The notes under the pieces are model-generated. The model had not been told where the DNA came from and did not search any database. It saw only the letters and a program-made list of their open reading frames with translations. The translations under genes were made by a program, and so were the position numbers. From Saccharospirillum sp. (GTDB lineage Bacteria > Pseudomonadota > Gammaproteobacteria > Pseudomonadales > Natronospirillaceae): DNA of 64,000 bases. Position 1 is the stretch's first letter. Every line of letters starts with the position of its first letter. The stretch is from positions 1,860,001 to 1,924,000 of the forward strand of contig JAGYIL010000001.1 in assembly GCA_018402545.1 (NCBI GenBank). Direction: 5' to 3'. This document shows, one piece after another, positions 45,979-59,431 of this stretch.

Positions 45979-46026
45979 ATTCGAACAGGCTGCCCGGATG
46001 GACCGGGTAGTGGGAGTACCTCTAGC

Positions 46027-46788
46027 ATGTGGCAAGCCTTTGTCCGGTGGTTTCATAAATGGTCGTCGCCGAAATGGTTTTACACCATGAGCCAGCCCTG
46101 GAGCTTCTGGCTCGGCTGGGCCGCGACGCTGATCATCGCCGCAGCGCTGGTTTGGGGGCTGATGTTCGCACCCGTTGAACGCCTTCAGGGCAACAGCTAC
46201 CGCATCATCTTCATTCATGTACCCTCAGCGTTTCTGTCACAGGCCATCTATGCCGCCATCGCTGTGCTGGGGCTGGTCGGCCTGGTCTGGAAAATGAAAC
46301 TGGCGTTTTTTGTCGCCAAGCAGTGCATTCCAGTTGGTGCCAGCATGGCGCTACTTGCTCTGGTAACCGGCGCTATCTGGGGCAAACCGACCTGGGGTAC
46401 CTGGTGGGAATGGGATGCCCGTCTGACCTCAATGCTGGTGCTGTTATTGCTCTATTTCGGGTTGTGGGCCCTGCACAATGCCATGGAGCGCCCCGAAAGC
46501 GGCGACCGCGCAGCGGCCATCCTGGCGCTGGTGGGGGTGGTGAACTTGCCGATCATCAAATTTTCAGTCGAATGGTGGAACACCCTGCATCAGCCAGCCA
46601 CCCTGAAGTTTACCGAAGCGCCGCCCATGCACCCGAGCATGCTGATTCCGTTTTTAATGGCCATTGTCGGGTTTTACCTGGCCAGTATGGCCTGGGTGCT
46701 GATGCGTACCCGGCTCGAAATTCTGCAGCGCGAACGCAAATCGCGCTGGGTTGAAGATGAGCTGAACCGTTTTGCTGAGGGGCAGTAA
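46027..46788 (+). CDS. ccmC: Heme handling protein CcmC
   Basis: The 253-aa protein has six helices, the tryptophan-rich WGKPTWGTWWEWDARLTS heme motif, and flanking histidines (IHVPSA and the second external loop). It attaches heme to CcmE. The ATG follows GGGAG. The stop overlaps the ccmD start by one base. Confidence 0.95.
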   Translation: MWQAFVRWFHKWSSPKWFYTMSQPWSFWLGWAATLIIAAALVWGLMFAPVERLQGNSYRIIFIHVPSAFLSQAIYAAIAVLGLVGLVWKMKLAFFVAKQCIPVGASMALLALVTGAIWGKPTWGTWWEWDARLTSMLVLLLLYFGLWALHNAMERPESGDRAAAILALVGVVNLPIIKFSVEWWNTLHQPATLKFTEAPPMHPSMLIPFLMAIVGFYLASMAWVLMRTRLEILQRERKSRWVEDELNRFAEGQ

Positions 46789-46964
46789 TGGGCGCTTTTG
46801 ACTCTTTTTCGGCCTTTCTGGCCATGGGCGATCACGGTCTCTATGTCTGGTCTGCCTATGCCGTGGGTGCAGCGGTTATCGCGTTTAACGTCATAACGCC
46901 GCGTTTGCACCGTCAACGACTGATTTCCGATCACAAACGCCGGATGCGGCGGGAGCAACGATGA
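46788..46964 (+). CDS. ccmD: Heme exporter protein CcmD
   Basis: This 58-aa protein has the family pattern: a short periplasmic N-terminus ([18 protein letters not shown]), one membrane helix ([12 protein letters not shown]) and a basic tail ([18 protein letters not shown]). It joins CcmC and CcmE. It starts in a TAATG junction with ccmC and its TGA stop overlaps the ccmE ATG (ATGA), exactly filling the gap between the two. Confidence 0.93.
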   Translation: MGAFDSFSAFLAMGDHGLYVWSAYAVGAAVIAFNVITPRLHRQRLISDHKRRMRREQR

Positions 46965-47452
46965 ATCCAAAACGTAAACAACGACTGATGCTGATTTTAC
47001 TCGGGACTGGCGGTGTCGCGGTCACTGTATTGCTGGTGTTGTTTGCTCTGGGGCAAAACATGAACTTCTTCTATTCACCGTCGGACATCGCCCGGGGTGA
47101 AGCGCCGCTGGATCGTCAGATCCGCGCGGGGGGGATGGTACGTGAAGGGTCCGTCAAGCGCGAAGGTGAGACCCTGAAGGTGCAGTTTGTGGTCACCGAT
47201 TTTGCCGCCGACGTTACCGTCGAATACGACGGCATTCTGCCAGATCTGTTCCGCGAGGGAGATGGCGTGGTTGCCATTGGTCAGTTGAATGGCGATGGCA
47301 TCGTGGTGGCCAGTGAAGTGCTGGCCAAGCACGATGAAACCTACATGCCGGTAGAAATTACCGATGCACTGGAGCGGGCCGAACAGGCATCCAATGCAAC
47401 TGGCAGTAATGCCGAAGGCAACAGCACCCCCACCAGCAGCTACGGTTACTGA
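46961..47452 (+). CDS. ccmE: Heme chaperone CcmE
   Basis: The 163-aa protein is membrane-anchored by an N-terminal helix and has a periplasmic OB-fold. The heme-binding histidine is His124 in the KHDETYMP motif, followed by Tyr128. It carries heme from CcmC to the CcmFH ligase. Confidence 0.95.
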   Translation: MNPKRKQRLMLILLGTGGVAVTVLLVLFALGQNMNFFYSPSDIARGEAPLDRQIRAGGMVREGSVKREGETLKVQFVVTDFAADVTVEYDGILPDLFREGDGVVAIGQLNGDGIVVASEVLAKHDETYMPVEITDALERAEQASNATGSNAEGNSTPTSSYGY

Positions 47453-47460
47453 GGAGTTTT

Positions 47461-49413
47461 ATGTTACCGGAATTTGGACAGTTTGCCCTGATCCTCGCGT
47501 TTCTGATGGCCATCGGTCTGGCCACTATGCCGCTGTATGGTGTGGTTGCCGGTCATCCGGGGTATCAGCGTACCGCGCCCGCCTGGACCTGGGGGCTTTT
47601 CGTCTTTCTGAGTATTGGGTTTGGCTTATTGGTCGCCAGCTTTGTAAACGACGACTTCTCTGTACGCATCGTTACGGAAAACTCCAATACCCGACTGCCC
47701 TGGTTTTACAAGATATCGGCCACCTGGGGCAACCATGAAGGCTCCATGCTGTTGTGGATTCTCATGCTGGCCGGCTGGGCCGTCGCCGTCAGTTTGTTTG
47801 CCCGCAGTTTGTCGCTCGAACTGAAGAGCGCCGTGCTGGGCGTTATGGGTATTATTGCCGTCGCCTTTCTGTTGTTTTTACTGCAAACCTCCAACCCTTT
47901 CGACCGCCTGTTGCCGATTCCCCCGGGCGACGGTGCCGATCTGAACCCCTTGTTGCAGGATATCGGGTTGATTTTGCACCCACCGACGCTCTACATGGGC
48001 TATGTGGGTTTCTCGGTGGCTTTCGCCTTCGCCATTGCCGCTCTCATTACCGGTCGGTTTGATGCAGGTTGGGTACGCTGGTCGCGCCCCTGGACCAATG
48101 TCGCCTGGGCCTTTTTGACGATCGGCATTGCACTCGGCAGCTGGTGGGCCTATTACGAACTCGGCTGGGGCGGCTGGTGGTTCTGGGACCCGGTGGAAAA
48201 CGCCTCCTTCATGCCCTGGCTGGTCGGTACAGCGCTGATTCACTCCCAGGCGGTGACGGAAAAACGCAACCTGTTTAAATCCTGGACGTTGCTGCTGGCG
48301 ATTATGGCGTTCTCGTTCAGTCTGCTCGGTACCTTTCTGGTGCGCAGTGGCGTGCTGACCAGTGTGCATTCCTTCGCGACCGACCCCGAACGCGGTGTCT
48401 TCATTCTGGCGATCCTGCTGGTGACCGTCGGTGGTTCGCTGCTGCTCTACGCATTGCGCGCCTCGCAAATACGCGTTGCCGGGGAATACCAGTTGTTGTC
48501 GCGCGAAACCTTCTTGCAATTCAACAACATCATTCTGGTGGTCATCACCTTCATGGTATTGCTGGGAACCTTGTTCCCGCTGGTATTTGATGCGCTGAAC
48601 CTGCGCAAGATTTCGGTCGGGGCTCCCTATTTCAACGCCATGTTCAATTTCTTTATGGTGTTCCTGCTCTCGCTGGTCGCTGTAGGGCAACTGCTGCGCT
48701 GGAAGCGACACCCGGCAGACAACCTGTCGACCTTGCTGAAAGTCGGCATTCCGGTTGCCATAGTGGCGGGCCTGGTATTGCCGTTGTTGATTTCAGGGCG
48801 TTTTCACTGGCAGGTATGGCTTGGCCTGGCCCTGGCATTCTGGTTGCTGGCCGGTCTGGTGCGTTTGCTGCTTGATCGTACCCGCAATTCCAGTAACCCC
48901 TGGCAGGCACTGGCACGGGCCGGTGGGGGCTTCTGGGGTATGTGGCTGGCGCACCTGGGGCTGGTGTTTTCAGTCATCGGGGTGGTGCTGGTCTCCAATT
49001 ATGAAGTAACCCGCGATTACCGGATGGGGCCTGACGACCGCGTCACCATGGGTAACTATCAGTTTGAATTTGAAGGTACGCGGCCAATCACCGCTTCCAA
49101 TTACCGCAGTGACGAAGGCATTTTGAATGTGTTCCGAAATGATCGGCAGGTAGCCACGCTGACACCCGAGAAACGATTTTATACCGTCCAGTCGAGCACC
49201 ATGACTGAAGCAGGCATTGATGCCGGTCTGTTCCGCGATCTTTATGCGTCGATGGCAGAGCCATTCGACGACAACCGCCAGGTCTGGTCATTGCGGTTGC
49301 AGGTGAAACCCTTTGTCCGTTGGATCTGGCTTGGCGCCATCTTCATGGCGCTCGGTGGTGTGGTCGCGGTGCTGGACCGACGCTACCGCAGAAAATCGGG
49401 GGTAACGTTATGA
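47461..49413 (+). CDS. ccmF: Heme lyase subunit CcmF
   Basis: The 650-aa polytopic protein forms the cytochrome c heme ligase with CcmH and CcmI. It contains the tryptophan-rich WAYYELGWGGWWFWDPVENASFMPWL motif across the conserved loop and multiple helices. Its length is normal and it overlaps ccmG by ATGA. Confidence 0.96.
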   Translation: MLPEFGQFALILAFLMAIGLATMPLYGVVAGHPGYQRTAPAWTWGLFVFLSIGFGLLVASFVNDDFSVRIVTENSNTRLPWFYKISATWGNHEGSMLLWILMLAGWAVAVSLFARSLSLELKSAVLGVMGIIAVAFLLFLLQTSNPFDRLLPIPPGDGADLNPLLQDIGLILHPPTLYMGYVGFSVAFAFAIAALITGRFDAGWVRWSRPWTNVAWAFLTIGIALGSWWAYYELGWGGWWFWDPVENASFMPWLVGTALIHSQAVTEKRNLFKSWTLLLAIMAFSFSLLGTFLVRSGVLTSVHSFATDPERGVFILAILLVTVGGSLLLYALRASQIRVAGEYQLLSRETFLQFNNIILVVITFMVLLGTLFPLVFDALNLRKISVGAPYFNAMFNFFMVFLLSLVAVGQLLRWKRHPADNLSTLLKVGIPVAIVAGLVLPLLISGRFHWQVWLGLALAFWLLAGLVRLLLDRTRNSSNPWQALARAGGGFWGMWLAHLGLVFSVIGVVLVSNYEVTRDYRMGPDDRVTMGNYQFEFEGTRPITASNYRSDEGILNVFRNDRQVATLTPEKRFYTVQSSTMTEAGIDAGLFRDLYASMAEPFDDNRQVWSLRLQVKPFVRWIWLGAIFMALGGVVAVLDRRYRRKSGVTL

Positions 49414-49943
49414 GCAAACGACTGGTTTTGTTTATGCCGTTGGTGGCCATTGCCGCCATGATGGCGCTGTTCGCCTTTGCCCTGTTGACCGGGGTCAACC
49501 CACAGGAAATGGATTCAGCGCTGGAAGGGCGGGAAATGCCCGCATTCCGGCTGACCGATGTGAACGACAGTCAGCGAACCCTGACCGAAGAGAGCCTCGA
49601 CGGCGAACCTTATCTGATGAATTTCTGGGCAACCTGGTGCCCCTCATGCAAGTTTGAGCACCCTTATCTGAACAGCCTGGCCAGTGAAGGGGTGCGCATC
49701 ATTGGTGTCAACTACAAGGATGACCGGGAACTGGCGGTTACCTGGTTGCGCGATTACGCCAACCCTTACGACATTGACGTGTTCGACCCCAATGGCGACC
49801 TGGGTTTTGAGCTGGGTGTCACCGGCGCACCGGAAACCTTCTTTGTGGATTCATCCGGCATTATTCGCCACCGGTTTCAGGGGCCGATTGATTCTGCCCT
49901 GTGGGAAAACAAGTTAAAGGCTGTATACGATGCGATGGAGTAA
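49410..49943 (+). CDS. ccmG: Thiol:disulfide oxidoreductase CcmG/DsbE
   Basis: The 177-aa membrane-anchored thioredoxin-fold protein has active site WCPSC (Cys77, Cys80) and GVTGAPETFFVD with the cis-proline. It reduces apocytochrome or CcmH thiols. The start at 49410 (MSKRLVLFMP) follows GGGGG and overlaps the ccmF stop; the frame upstream is a ccmF shadow. It overlaps ccmH by 14 nt. Confidence 0.94.
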   Translation: MSKRLVLFMPLVAIAAMMALFAFALLTGVNPQEMDSALEGREMPAFRLTDVNDSQRTLTEESLDGEPYLMNFWATWCPSCKFEHPYLNSLASEGVRIIGVNYKDDRELAVTWLRDYANPYDIDVFDPNGDLGFELGVTGAPETFFVDSSGIIRHRFQGPIDSALWENKLKAVYDAME

Positions 49944-50391
49944 CCGACTGATCGCGGCGGGTTTGCTGTTGATTTCGCTGTTTGCCGTGGCCGAGCAGGA
50001 AACCCTGATATTCGACAACGACACCTTGCGCGAGCGATATCTCGATCTTACCCAGCAATTACGCTGTCCCAAATGTGAAAACCAGAACATTGCCGGCTCC
50101 AACTCGCCCATAGCAGAAGACATGCGCAACAAAACCTACGAACTGTTGCATCTGGGCTACAGCGACGATGAGGTGGTCAGTTACATGGTTGACCGTTACA
50201 CCGAATTCGTGATCTACCAGCCTCGTTTGAACTGGGGCACGGTCTGGCTCTGGCTGGGACCGGTGCTGGCGCTGTTGCTGGGCGCCCTTATGGTGACCTG
50301 GCTGGCACGACGTTCGGGAACCGAACCGCCCGATGAACTCAGTGACGATGAACGATCGCGTCTACAGACCCTGCTGGATAAGGATTCTTGA
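49930..50391 (+). CDS. ccmH: Cytochrome c maturation protein CcmH
   Basis: The 153-aa protein has a signal sequence, the redox motif LRCPKCENQNIAGSNSP (Cys46, Cys49), and a C-terminal membrane helix (WLWLGPVLALLLGALMV). It is the short CcmH/CycL form, with CcmI encoded separately next to it. Confidence 0.95.
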   Translation: MRWSNRLIAAGLLLISLFAVAEQETLIFDNDTLRERYLDLTQQLRCPKCENQNIAGSNSPIAEDMRNKTYELLHLGYSDDEVVSYMVDRYTEFVIYQPRLNWGTVWLWLGPVLALLLGALMVTWLARRSGTEPPDELSDDERSRLQTLLDKDS

Positions 50392-50396
50392 CCCCT

Positions 50397-51611
50397 ATGG
50401 CCATTCTTGTATTTGGCGCACTATTGCTGTTAGCACTGCTGTTTGTGGCGACGCTGGCGCGGCGGCGCGGCAATGCCACAGAGCGAGACTCGGTTGCCGA
50501 GTCTATCCGCATTCACAAGGACCGGTTGCAGGCGCTTGACGAGGAGCATCAGAGCGGTGAGCTCGAAGACACCGACTATCAACAGTTCCGGGCAGAAACC
50601 GAGCGGGCTTTGCTGGAAGATACCCGCAAGGCTGGCGATACAGACCCCGGCCGAGCCGTGCCACTGGTTGTGGTGGTGGCTGTTGGTGTAGTCATGTCGG
50701 CTTCAGCCTGGTGGCTTTACGGAGCGTGGGGCGCTGCAGACGCAGTAGAGGTTCGCAACAACTTTATTGAACTGGCGACAGCCCCGAACCCGACAGAAGC
50801 CCAGCTGATGGAAACACTCGACGGCTATGAAGCCCTGCTGCAGGAGCATCCGGACGACATGGAAGGCTGGTTTCGTCTGGCCAACATGCAAATGGAGTTG
50901 GGGCAGTTCAGCCGTGCACAGCCTACTCTGGAGCGGGTGTTGACGCTGTTGCGCGAGGGGTCGCGCAACGCCGAAGACGAGTCGATGATTCTGGCCTACC
51001 TCGGCCAGACCCTCTGGGCTCAGGAGCAAGCCGAACCAGCGCTGGAACGGTTTCGGGAAGCGCTCGAATACAACGCCCAGAACACGCTGGCACTGGGCTT
51101 TGCCGGACGCCTGACGTTCGAGCTGGCGTCCTACCGGTCGTCCATAGATTACTGGACCCGGCTGAAGCGTCTGGCAGGCGAAGAAGCAGACACCCAGTTG
51201 ATCGATGAATTCATCAGCCGGTCTGAAGCGGCCCTGTCAGAGCAGGGAATCGACTACGAAGCGGATGTCGGCCCCAGTATCGATGTAAGACTGGCGCTGC
51301 CAACGGCCTGGGAAGGTTTACCGGAAACGGCAGTGCTGTTTGTGTATGCACGACCGGCTGATGCGCGCATGCCCCTGGCTGTGAGGCGAGTGCCGGTTTC
51401 CGCCCGCCAGATGAGAGTCGTGCTGACCGATGCTGACGCCATGGGCGGAATGGGCGGTCTGAGTGGTCAGGGTGAAGTGGTTATTACGGCCCGGGTGTCC
51501 TTTGAGGGGGTTGCCGAACCGGCACCAGGCGACTGGGTGGCCGAAGACGTGACACTCAACCTCAGCGAACAGAACAGCTTCCAGGTCGACCTGGAGGTAC
51601 GCCAACCCTGA
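50397..51611 (+). CDS. ccmI: Cytochrome c maturation protein CcmI
   Basis: The 404-aa protein has two N-terminal membrane helices around a cytoplasmic leucine-zipper-like loop (IRIHKDRLQALDEEHQSGELEDTDYQQFRAE in part). A periplasmic TPR region holds apocytochrome c C-termini, and a beta-rich C-terminal domain follows. The ATG at 50397 is preferred; a TTG at 50388 would overlap the ccmH stop. It is the last gene of the ccm operon. Confidence 0.9.
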   Translation: MAILVFGALLLLALLFVATLARRRGNATERDSVAESIRIHKDRLQALDEEHQSGELEDTDYQQFRAETERALLEDTRKAGDTDPGRAVPLVVVVAVGVVMSASAWWLYGAWGAADAVEVRNNFIELATAPNPTEAQLMETLDGYEALLQEHPDDMEGWFRLANMQMELGQFSRAQPTLERVLTLLREGSRNAEDESMILAYLGQTLWAQEQAEPALERFREALEYNAQNTLALGFAGRLTFELASYRSSIDYWTRLKRLAGEEADTQLIDEFISRSEAALSEQGIDYEADVGPSIDVRLALPTAWEGLPETAVLFVYARPADARMPLAVRRVPVSARQMRVVLTDADAMGGMGGLSGQGEVVITARVSFEGVAEPAPGDWVAEDVTLNLSEQNSFQVDLEVRQP

Positions 51612-51808
51612 TCGCGGGTCTGTTGTCTGGATGCGGGTTGACCGGAGTCACATTTTTGCGGGAAATCTAAGTCCTTGATCTGGCACTAAAAATCGACGCC
51701 GGGAGACGGTTTCAACCGGCCGCGATTGACGCTAGAATCGAACGCATTGATTCGATCGTGGGGCCTGGCATGATGCCGGGCCCGCCAGCCCTGGACTGAC
51801 ATCGCCCT

Positions 51809-54800
51809 ATGCGATTGAAAAGCATTAAAATGGCCGGGTTTAAATCCTTTGTCGACCCGACCACCATCCCGTTCCCGACCAATTTGTCGGCCATTGTTGG
51901 CCCGAACGGCTGTGGTAAATCCAACACCATCGATGCGGTACGCTGGGTGATGGGCGAGTCGTCCGCCAAGCACCTGCGTGGCGAGTCGATGACCGATGTT
52001 ATCTTCAACGGCAGTAACGCCCGCAAGCCGGTCGGCCAGTGCTCGGTCGAACTGGTGTTTGATAATTCAGACCACTCCCTGAAAGGCGAGTACGCCGCCT
52101 TCAACGAAATTGCGATTCGCCGCCGGGTCACGCGGGATGGCCAGTCCACCTATTTTCTGAACGGCACCAAATGCCGCCGCAAAGACGTCACCGATCTGTT
52201 CCTGGGCACCGGCCTGGGTGCGCGCAGCTATGCGATTATCGAACAGGGCATGATATCCCGGCTGATCGAAGCCAAACCGGAAGACCTGCGCAACACCATT
52301 GAGGAAGCTGCGGGCATCTCCCGCTACAAGGAACGCCGCCGCGAAACCGAAAACCGGATGCGTCGCACCCGCGAAAACCTGGAACGCCTGACCGACATCC
52401 GTGAAGAGTTGGAGCGCCAGCTGCAGCACTTGCACCGCCAGGCTCAGTCCGCCGAGAAGTACAAGGAATTCAAGCAGGAAGAACGCACCACCCGGGCGCA
52501 ACTGGCCGCGTTGCGCTGGCAGGGGCTCGACCGCGAGGTGGCCGAGCAGGACATGCGCATCGCCGAGTTTGAGACCCGCTACGAAAGCTTCGTGACCGAG
52601 CAGCGCCGCATTGATGCTGACATCGAAGCCTTGCGCGAAGCGCACCACACCGCCACCGAAGCCTTCAACGACGTGCAGGCGCAGTACTACCAGCTCGGCA
52701 ACGAAATCGCGCGCTTTGAACAGACCATGCAGCACCGCCAGGAGCAAAGCCACCAGCTGGTTCAGGATATTCAGGACGCCGAGCGCACGCTGCAGGAAGC
52801 CACTCAGGCCAGTCAGTCCGACAGCGACCGGGTGGAAGAAGCCCGCGAGACACTGGAAATGCTGGCCCCCGAGCTGGAGGCCGCCGAAGAACAGGTGATG
52901 CTGGCCGCCGATGAGCTGGCCGATCTGGAACAGCGCCAGCAAGACTGGCAAAGCCGCTGGGATCAGTTCAACCAGAATGCTCAGGGCCCGAAACGCCAGG
53001 CCGAGGTCGCCCAATCGCGCATTCAGCACCTTGAGCGAGTGATCGAGCAGTTGCACCGCCGTCAGGAAACCCTGTACCGCGAACGAGACCAACTGGCGGC
53101 CGATCCGGACGCCGAAAACCTCGAAGCCCTGATCGACCAGACCGATGAACTGGAAATGCGCGCCGAGCAGTTCCAGACGCGCATGGACGAACTGGCCGAA
53201 CAGCAGCAGCGCAGCCGCGTTCAGGCCGAAGCCAAACGGCGTGAACACGACAGCGTGCGCCAGCAATTGCAGCAGAAACAGGGCCGTCAGGCGACCTTGC
53301 AGGCACTGATCAAGGCTGCCATGGGCGATGAAGCCCAGGGCGTGCGCGATTGGCTGGCGAGCCATCAGTTGCGCGAAGCACGGCGTCTGGCACAGGAGCT
53401 GAGTGTCGAGCCTGGCTGGGAAGCGGCAGTCGAAGCGGTATTGGGCGATCGCTTGCAAGCCATCGCCATCGACTCGCTCGATTCAGTCAGCGGCGCCATC
53501 AGCCGCTTTCAGGACGGTACCCTGACGCTGCTGTCGACCGAGCGCGCCCGTGACGTGGGCGATGCCAGTCAGTCGTTGCTGCGAAAAGTACAGTGCGATC
53601 GTGACCTCTCGCCCTGGCTCGCCTCGGTTTATACCGCCACCAGCCTCGACGAAGCGCTGGCGCGCCGGGACAGCCTGGCCCCGCACGAAAGTCTGATAAC
53701 CCCGGATGGCGTCTGGATCAGCCATAACTGGCTGCGTATCCGGCGCGGGGAGGGCGGCTCCGACGGCTTGCTCAGCCAGCAGCAGGAGCTGGAAACCCTG
53801 GTCGATGAACTCGATGAACTCGAAGCGGTAGAGGAAGACCTCGAGGTCAGCCTGAACATGGCGCTGATGCAGCAGAAAGCCATTGAAGAAGAGCGGGAGC
53901 AGGTGCAGCGCGATAACCAGCAGCTGTCGCGTCAGTTGGCCGAAGCCAAATCGGAACTCAGTGGCCGCCGGGTACAGGCCGAGCAGATGCGCGAGCGCCG
54001 CGCCCGCCTGAATGAAGACATTCAGGAAGTCGAAACGCAAATGGCTGCCGAGCGCGAAACCCTGGCCATGGACCGCGAAGAACTGCAGCAGTCACTCGAT
54101 TCCATGGAAGAAGACGTGGACGAGCGCGAAGCCCTGATGGCCGAGCGCGAAGAGCACCGCATCACCCTTGATGAAAAGCGCGATGCAGTGCGCCAGGCCC
54201 GCGATGCCCAGCATCAGTTGCAATTAAAGCAGCAGACGCTGCAGACCGAAGTGAATTCTCTGAACGGCGCCCTGGAACGCGCTGCTCAGCAAAAAGAGCG
54301 CGCACAGGAACGCCTGGAGCGCCTGAAATCACAGATGGACGACCGCCAGGACCCATTGGACGACCTGCGCGAGACGCTCGAGATCAAACTCGAAGCGCGG
54401 CTGGAACTGGAAGAATCATTGCAGGAAAAACGCACCGCCATGGAAAGCTCAGATGCCGAAATGCGCTCTCTTGAGCAGCAGCGAGTGGTGGCTGACCAGC
54501 AGGCGATGTCGGTGCGTACCGAGCTTGAACAGCACAAGATGGCGGCCCAGACCCAGATTACCCGGCGCGCGACCCTGGCCGAGCAGCTAGCCGAACAGCA
54601 GTTCGACCTGGATACCGTCATCGCCAATTTGCCAGAAAATGCCAACGAGACCGAATGGGAAGAGGGGCTTGAGCGGCTGGCGGCGAAAATTCAGCGGCTG
54701 GGGCCGATCAACCTGGCGGCCATTGAAGAGTACCAGACGCAAAGTGAGCGTAAACGTTACCTCGATGAGCAGGATCAGGACTTGCAGCGAGCGCTGGAGA

Positions 54801-55312
54801 CACTGGAGAATGCCATTCGTAAGATCGATCGTGAAACCCGTACCCGCTTCAAGGAAACCTTCGATCGGGTGAACCAGGGTTTGCAGGAGCTGTTTCCCAA
54901 GGTCTTCGGTGGTGGCCATGCTTATCTGGAGCTGACCGGCGATGACTTGCTCGACACCGGTGTGGCCATTATGGCCCGGCCGCCGGGCAAGCGGAACAGC
55001 ACCATTCATTTGTTGTCCGGGGGCGAGAAGGCGCTGACCGCTATTGCCCTGGTGTTCAGTATTTTCCGGCTGAATCCGGCGCCGTTCTGTATGCTGGATG
55101 AAGTGGATGCGCCGTTGGATGATGCCAACGTCGGACGCTATGCAAAATTGGTGGAGGCTATGGCCGAACACGTACAGTTTATCTACATCACCCACAACAA
55201 GATTGCGATGGAAATGGCGCACCAGTTGATGGGTGTGACCATGAATGAGCCGGGCGTGTCACGCCTGGTGTCTGTGAATGTTGAGGAGGCTGCCGAACTG
55301 GCAGCCATGTAA
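51809..55312 (+). CDS. smc: Chromosome condensation protein SMC
   Basis: The 1167-aa protein has the N-terminal ATP site GPNGCGKSNTIDAVRWVMGE, two long coiled coils, a hinge around residues 500-640, and the C-terminal signature LLSGGEKALTAIAL with Walker B FCMLDEVDAPLDDANV. It organises the chromosome together with ScpA and ScpB, which are not in this window. The order smc-zipA-ligA is as in Pseudomonas. Confidence 0.96.
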   Translation: MRLKSIKMAGFKSFVDPTTIPFPTNLSAIVGPNGCGKSNTIDAVRWVMGESSAKHLRGESMTDVIFNGSNARKPVGQCSVELVFDNSDHSLKGEYAAFNEIAIRRRVTRDGQSTYFLNGTKCRRKDVTDLFLGTGLGARSYAIIEQGMISRLIEAKPEDLRNTIEEAAGISRYKERRRETENRMRRTRENLERLTDIREELERQLQHLHRQAQSAEKYKEFKQEERTTRAQLAALRWQGLDREVAEQDMRIAEFETRYESFVTEQRRIDADIEALREAHHTATEAFNDVQAQYYQLGNEIARFEQTMQHRQEQSHQLVQDIQDAERTLQEATQASQSDSDRVEEARETLEMLAPELEAAEEQVMLAADELADLEQRQQDWQSRWDQFNQNAQGPKRQAEVAQSRIQHLERVIEQLHRRQETLYRERDQLAADPDAENLEALIDQTDELEMRAEQFQTRMDELAEQQQRSRVQAEAKRREHDSVRQQLQQKQGRQATLQALIKAAMGDEAQGVRDWLASHQLREARRLAQELSVEPGWEAAVEAVLGDRLQAIAIDSLDSVSGAISRFQDGTLTLLSTERARDVGDASQSLLRKVQCDRDLSPWLASVYTATSLDEALARRDSLAPHESLITPDGVWISHNWLRIRRGEGGSDGLLSQQQELETLVDELDELEAVEEDLEVSLNMALMQQKAIEEEREQVQRDNQQLSRQLAEAKSELSGRRVQAEQMRERRARLNEDIQEVETQMAAERETLAMDREELQQSLDSMEEDVDEREALMAEREEHRITLDEKRDAVRQARDAQHQLQLKQQTLQTEVNSLNGALERAAQQKERAQERLERLKSQMDDRQDPLDDLRETLEIKLEARLELEESLQEKRTAMESSDAEMRSLEQQRVVADQQAMSVRTELEQHKMAAQTQITRRATLAEQLAEQQFDLDTVIANLPENANETEWEEGLERLAAKIQRLGPINLAAIEEYQTQSERKRYLDEQDQDLQRALETLENAIRKIDRETRTRFKETFDRVNQGLQELFPKVFGGGHAYLELTGDDLLDTGVAIMARPPGKRNSTIHLLSGGEKALTAIALVFSIFRLNPAPFCMLDEVDAPLDDANVGRYAKLVEAMAEHVQFIYITHNKIAMEMAHQLMGVTMNEPGVSRLVSVNVEEAAELAAM

Positions 55313-55325
55313 CGGGGACCGGCGA

Positions 55326-58557
<3,232 letters not shown>

Positions 58558-58608
58558 CGGCCGGCGTAACCGCCGATCTAAACCGATTGCCGCGGGAGGG
58601 TTACTGAA

Positions 58609-59046
58609 ATGGATCAGGAAACCCTGGTGTACGGCGTCATTCGCGATGTGCCGTCAAACGACACTCGCTTTCTGCTGAACAGCCGGCTGGTCAATTGCGA
58701 CGCCATTCTCAGCCTGACCGATCTGGACAGCTTTCCCTACCTGACCACCAGCATGTTCTCGATACCGACCGAAGAACTGGAGCAGGGCACTTACCAGACT
58801 CAGGTCATCCACTTTGCGGCTTCCTATCAGGCGGTGGAATACCACTGGGAAGCCTGGATCGCCAAGTTCGAACAGCTGTTGAAGAAAATGTTCTGGGTCT
58901 CGGCCACGGTGCACCTTGAAACCGAGCTGTCCGGCAACCATACCTTTCAGTGGGACAGTCCCGGGGCCTACCACGCCCCGAGTGATGATCTGTCCGTACA
59001 CTGCGAATGGGAGCATGAAGTGTCGTTTGGACGAGCCCGACCGTGA
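58609..59046 (+). CDS. Conserved-looking protein of unknown function
   Basis: The 145-aa protein is rich in aromatic residues (YLTTSMFSIPTEELEQGTYQTQVIHFAASYQAVEYHWEAWIAKFEQLLKKM in part), soluble and slightly acidic. I recognise no family. A GGGAGG site precedes the ATG, and its stop overlaps the GTG start of the next gene (GTGA), supporting real translation in one operon with yheU. Confidence 0.75.
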   Translation: MDQETLVYGVIRDVPSNDTRFLLNSRLVNCDAILSLTDLDSFPYLTTSMFSIPTEELEQGTYQTQVIHFAASYQAVEYHWEAWIAKFEQLLKKMFWVSATVHLETELSGNHTFQWDSPGAYHAPSDDLSVHCEWEHEVSFGRARP

Positions 59047-59339
59047 TTATACCCGCTGAAGAGCTGGCGCCCGAAACGCTGGATGGCATTGTCCGCGAGT
59101 GGCTGATGCGCCAGGGCGAAGACTGGGGTCTGGTCGAGGGTGGTCTCGATGACGCCATTCCGCTGGCCCGGGCTCGTGTGCTGAAAGGCGATCTGGTGAT
59201 TCTGTGGAGCGAGACCGAAGAGACGCTGAACATCCTGCCTCGCGACGAAGTCCGCCGCAGCGATCAGAAAGAGGCCTGGGAAGACCAGACTGGCAGCGGT
59301 TCTGATGAGTACGACAGGGATCAGTCGGGCGATGCCTGA
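59043..59339 (+). CDS. YheU family protein (UPF0270)
   Basis: The 98-aa protein starts with GTG. Its first 70 residues (IIPAEELAPETLDGIVREWLMRQGEDWG and VILWSETEETLNILPRDE) match the YheU/UPF0270 family, and an acidic 25-residue tail is added beyond the usual length of about 72. Function is unknown. It is coupled to the upstream gene by a 4-nt overlap. Confidence 0.85.
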   Translation: MIIPAEELAPETLDGIVREWLMRQGEDWGLVEGGLDDAIPLARARVLKGDLVILWSETEETLNILPRDEVRRSDQKEAWEDQTGSGSDEYDRDQSGDA

Positions 59340-59431
59340 CAAAATCCGTAACTGACCTTTAACCGCCGCTCAGCCGTATTTACAGCAAGCCCTTCATTCA
59401 TCACCACCCAATCGAATCAGAGGTCGTTCCG

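Noticed and set aside
52067-53458. 463-codon open frame antisense to smc
   Set aside because: The sense strand is an unmistakable SMC coiled-coil protein; the antisense product is low-complexity leucine/glycine sequence.
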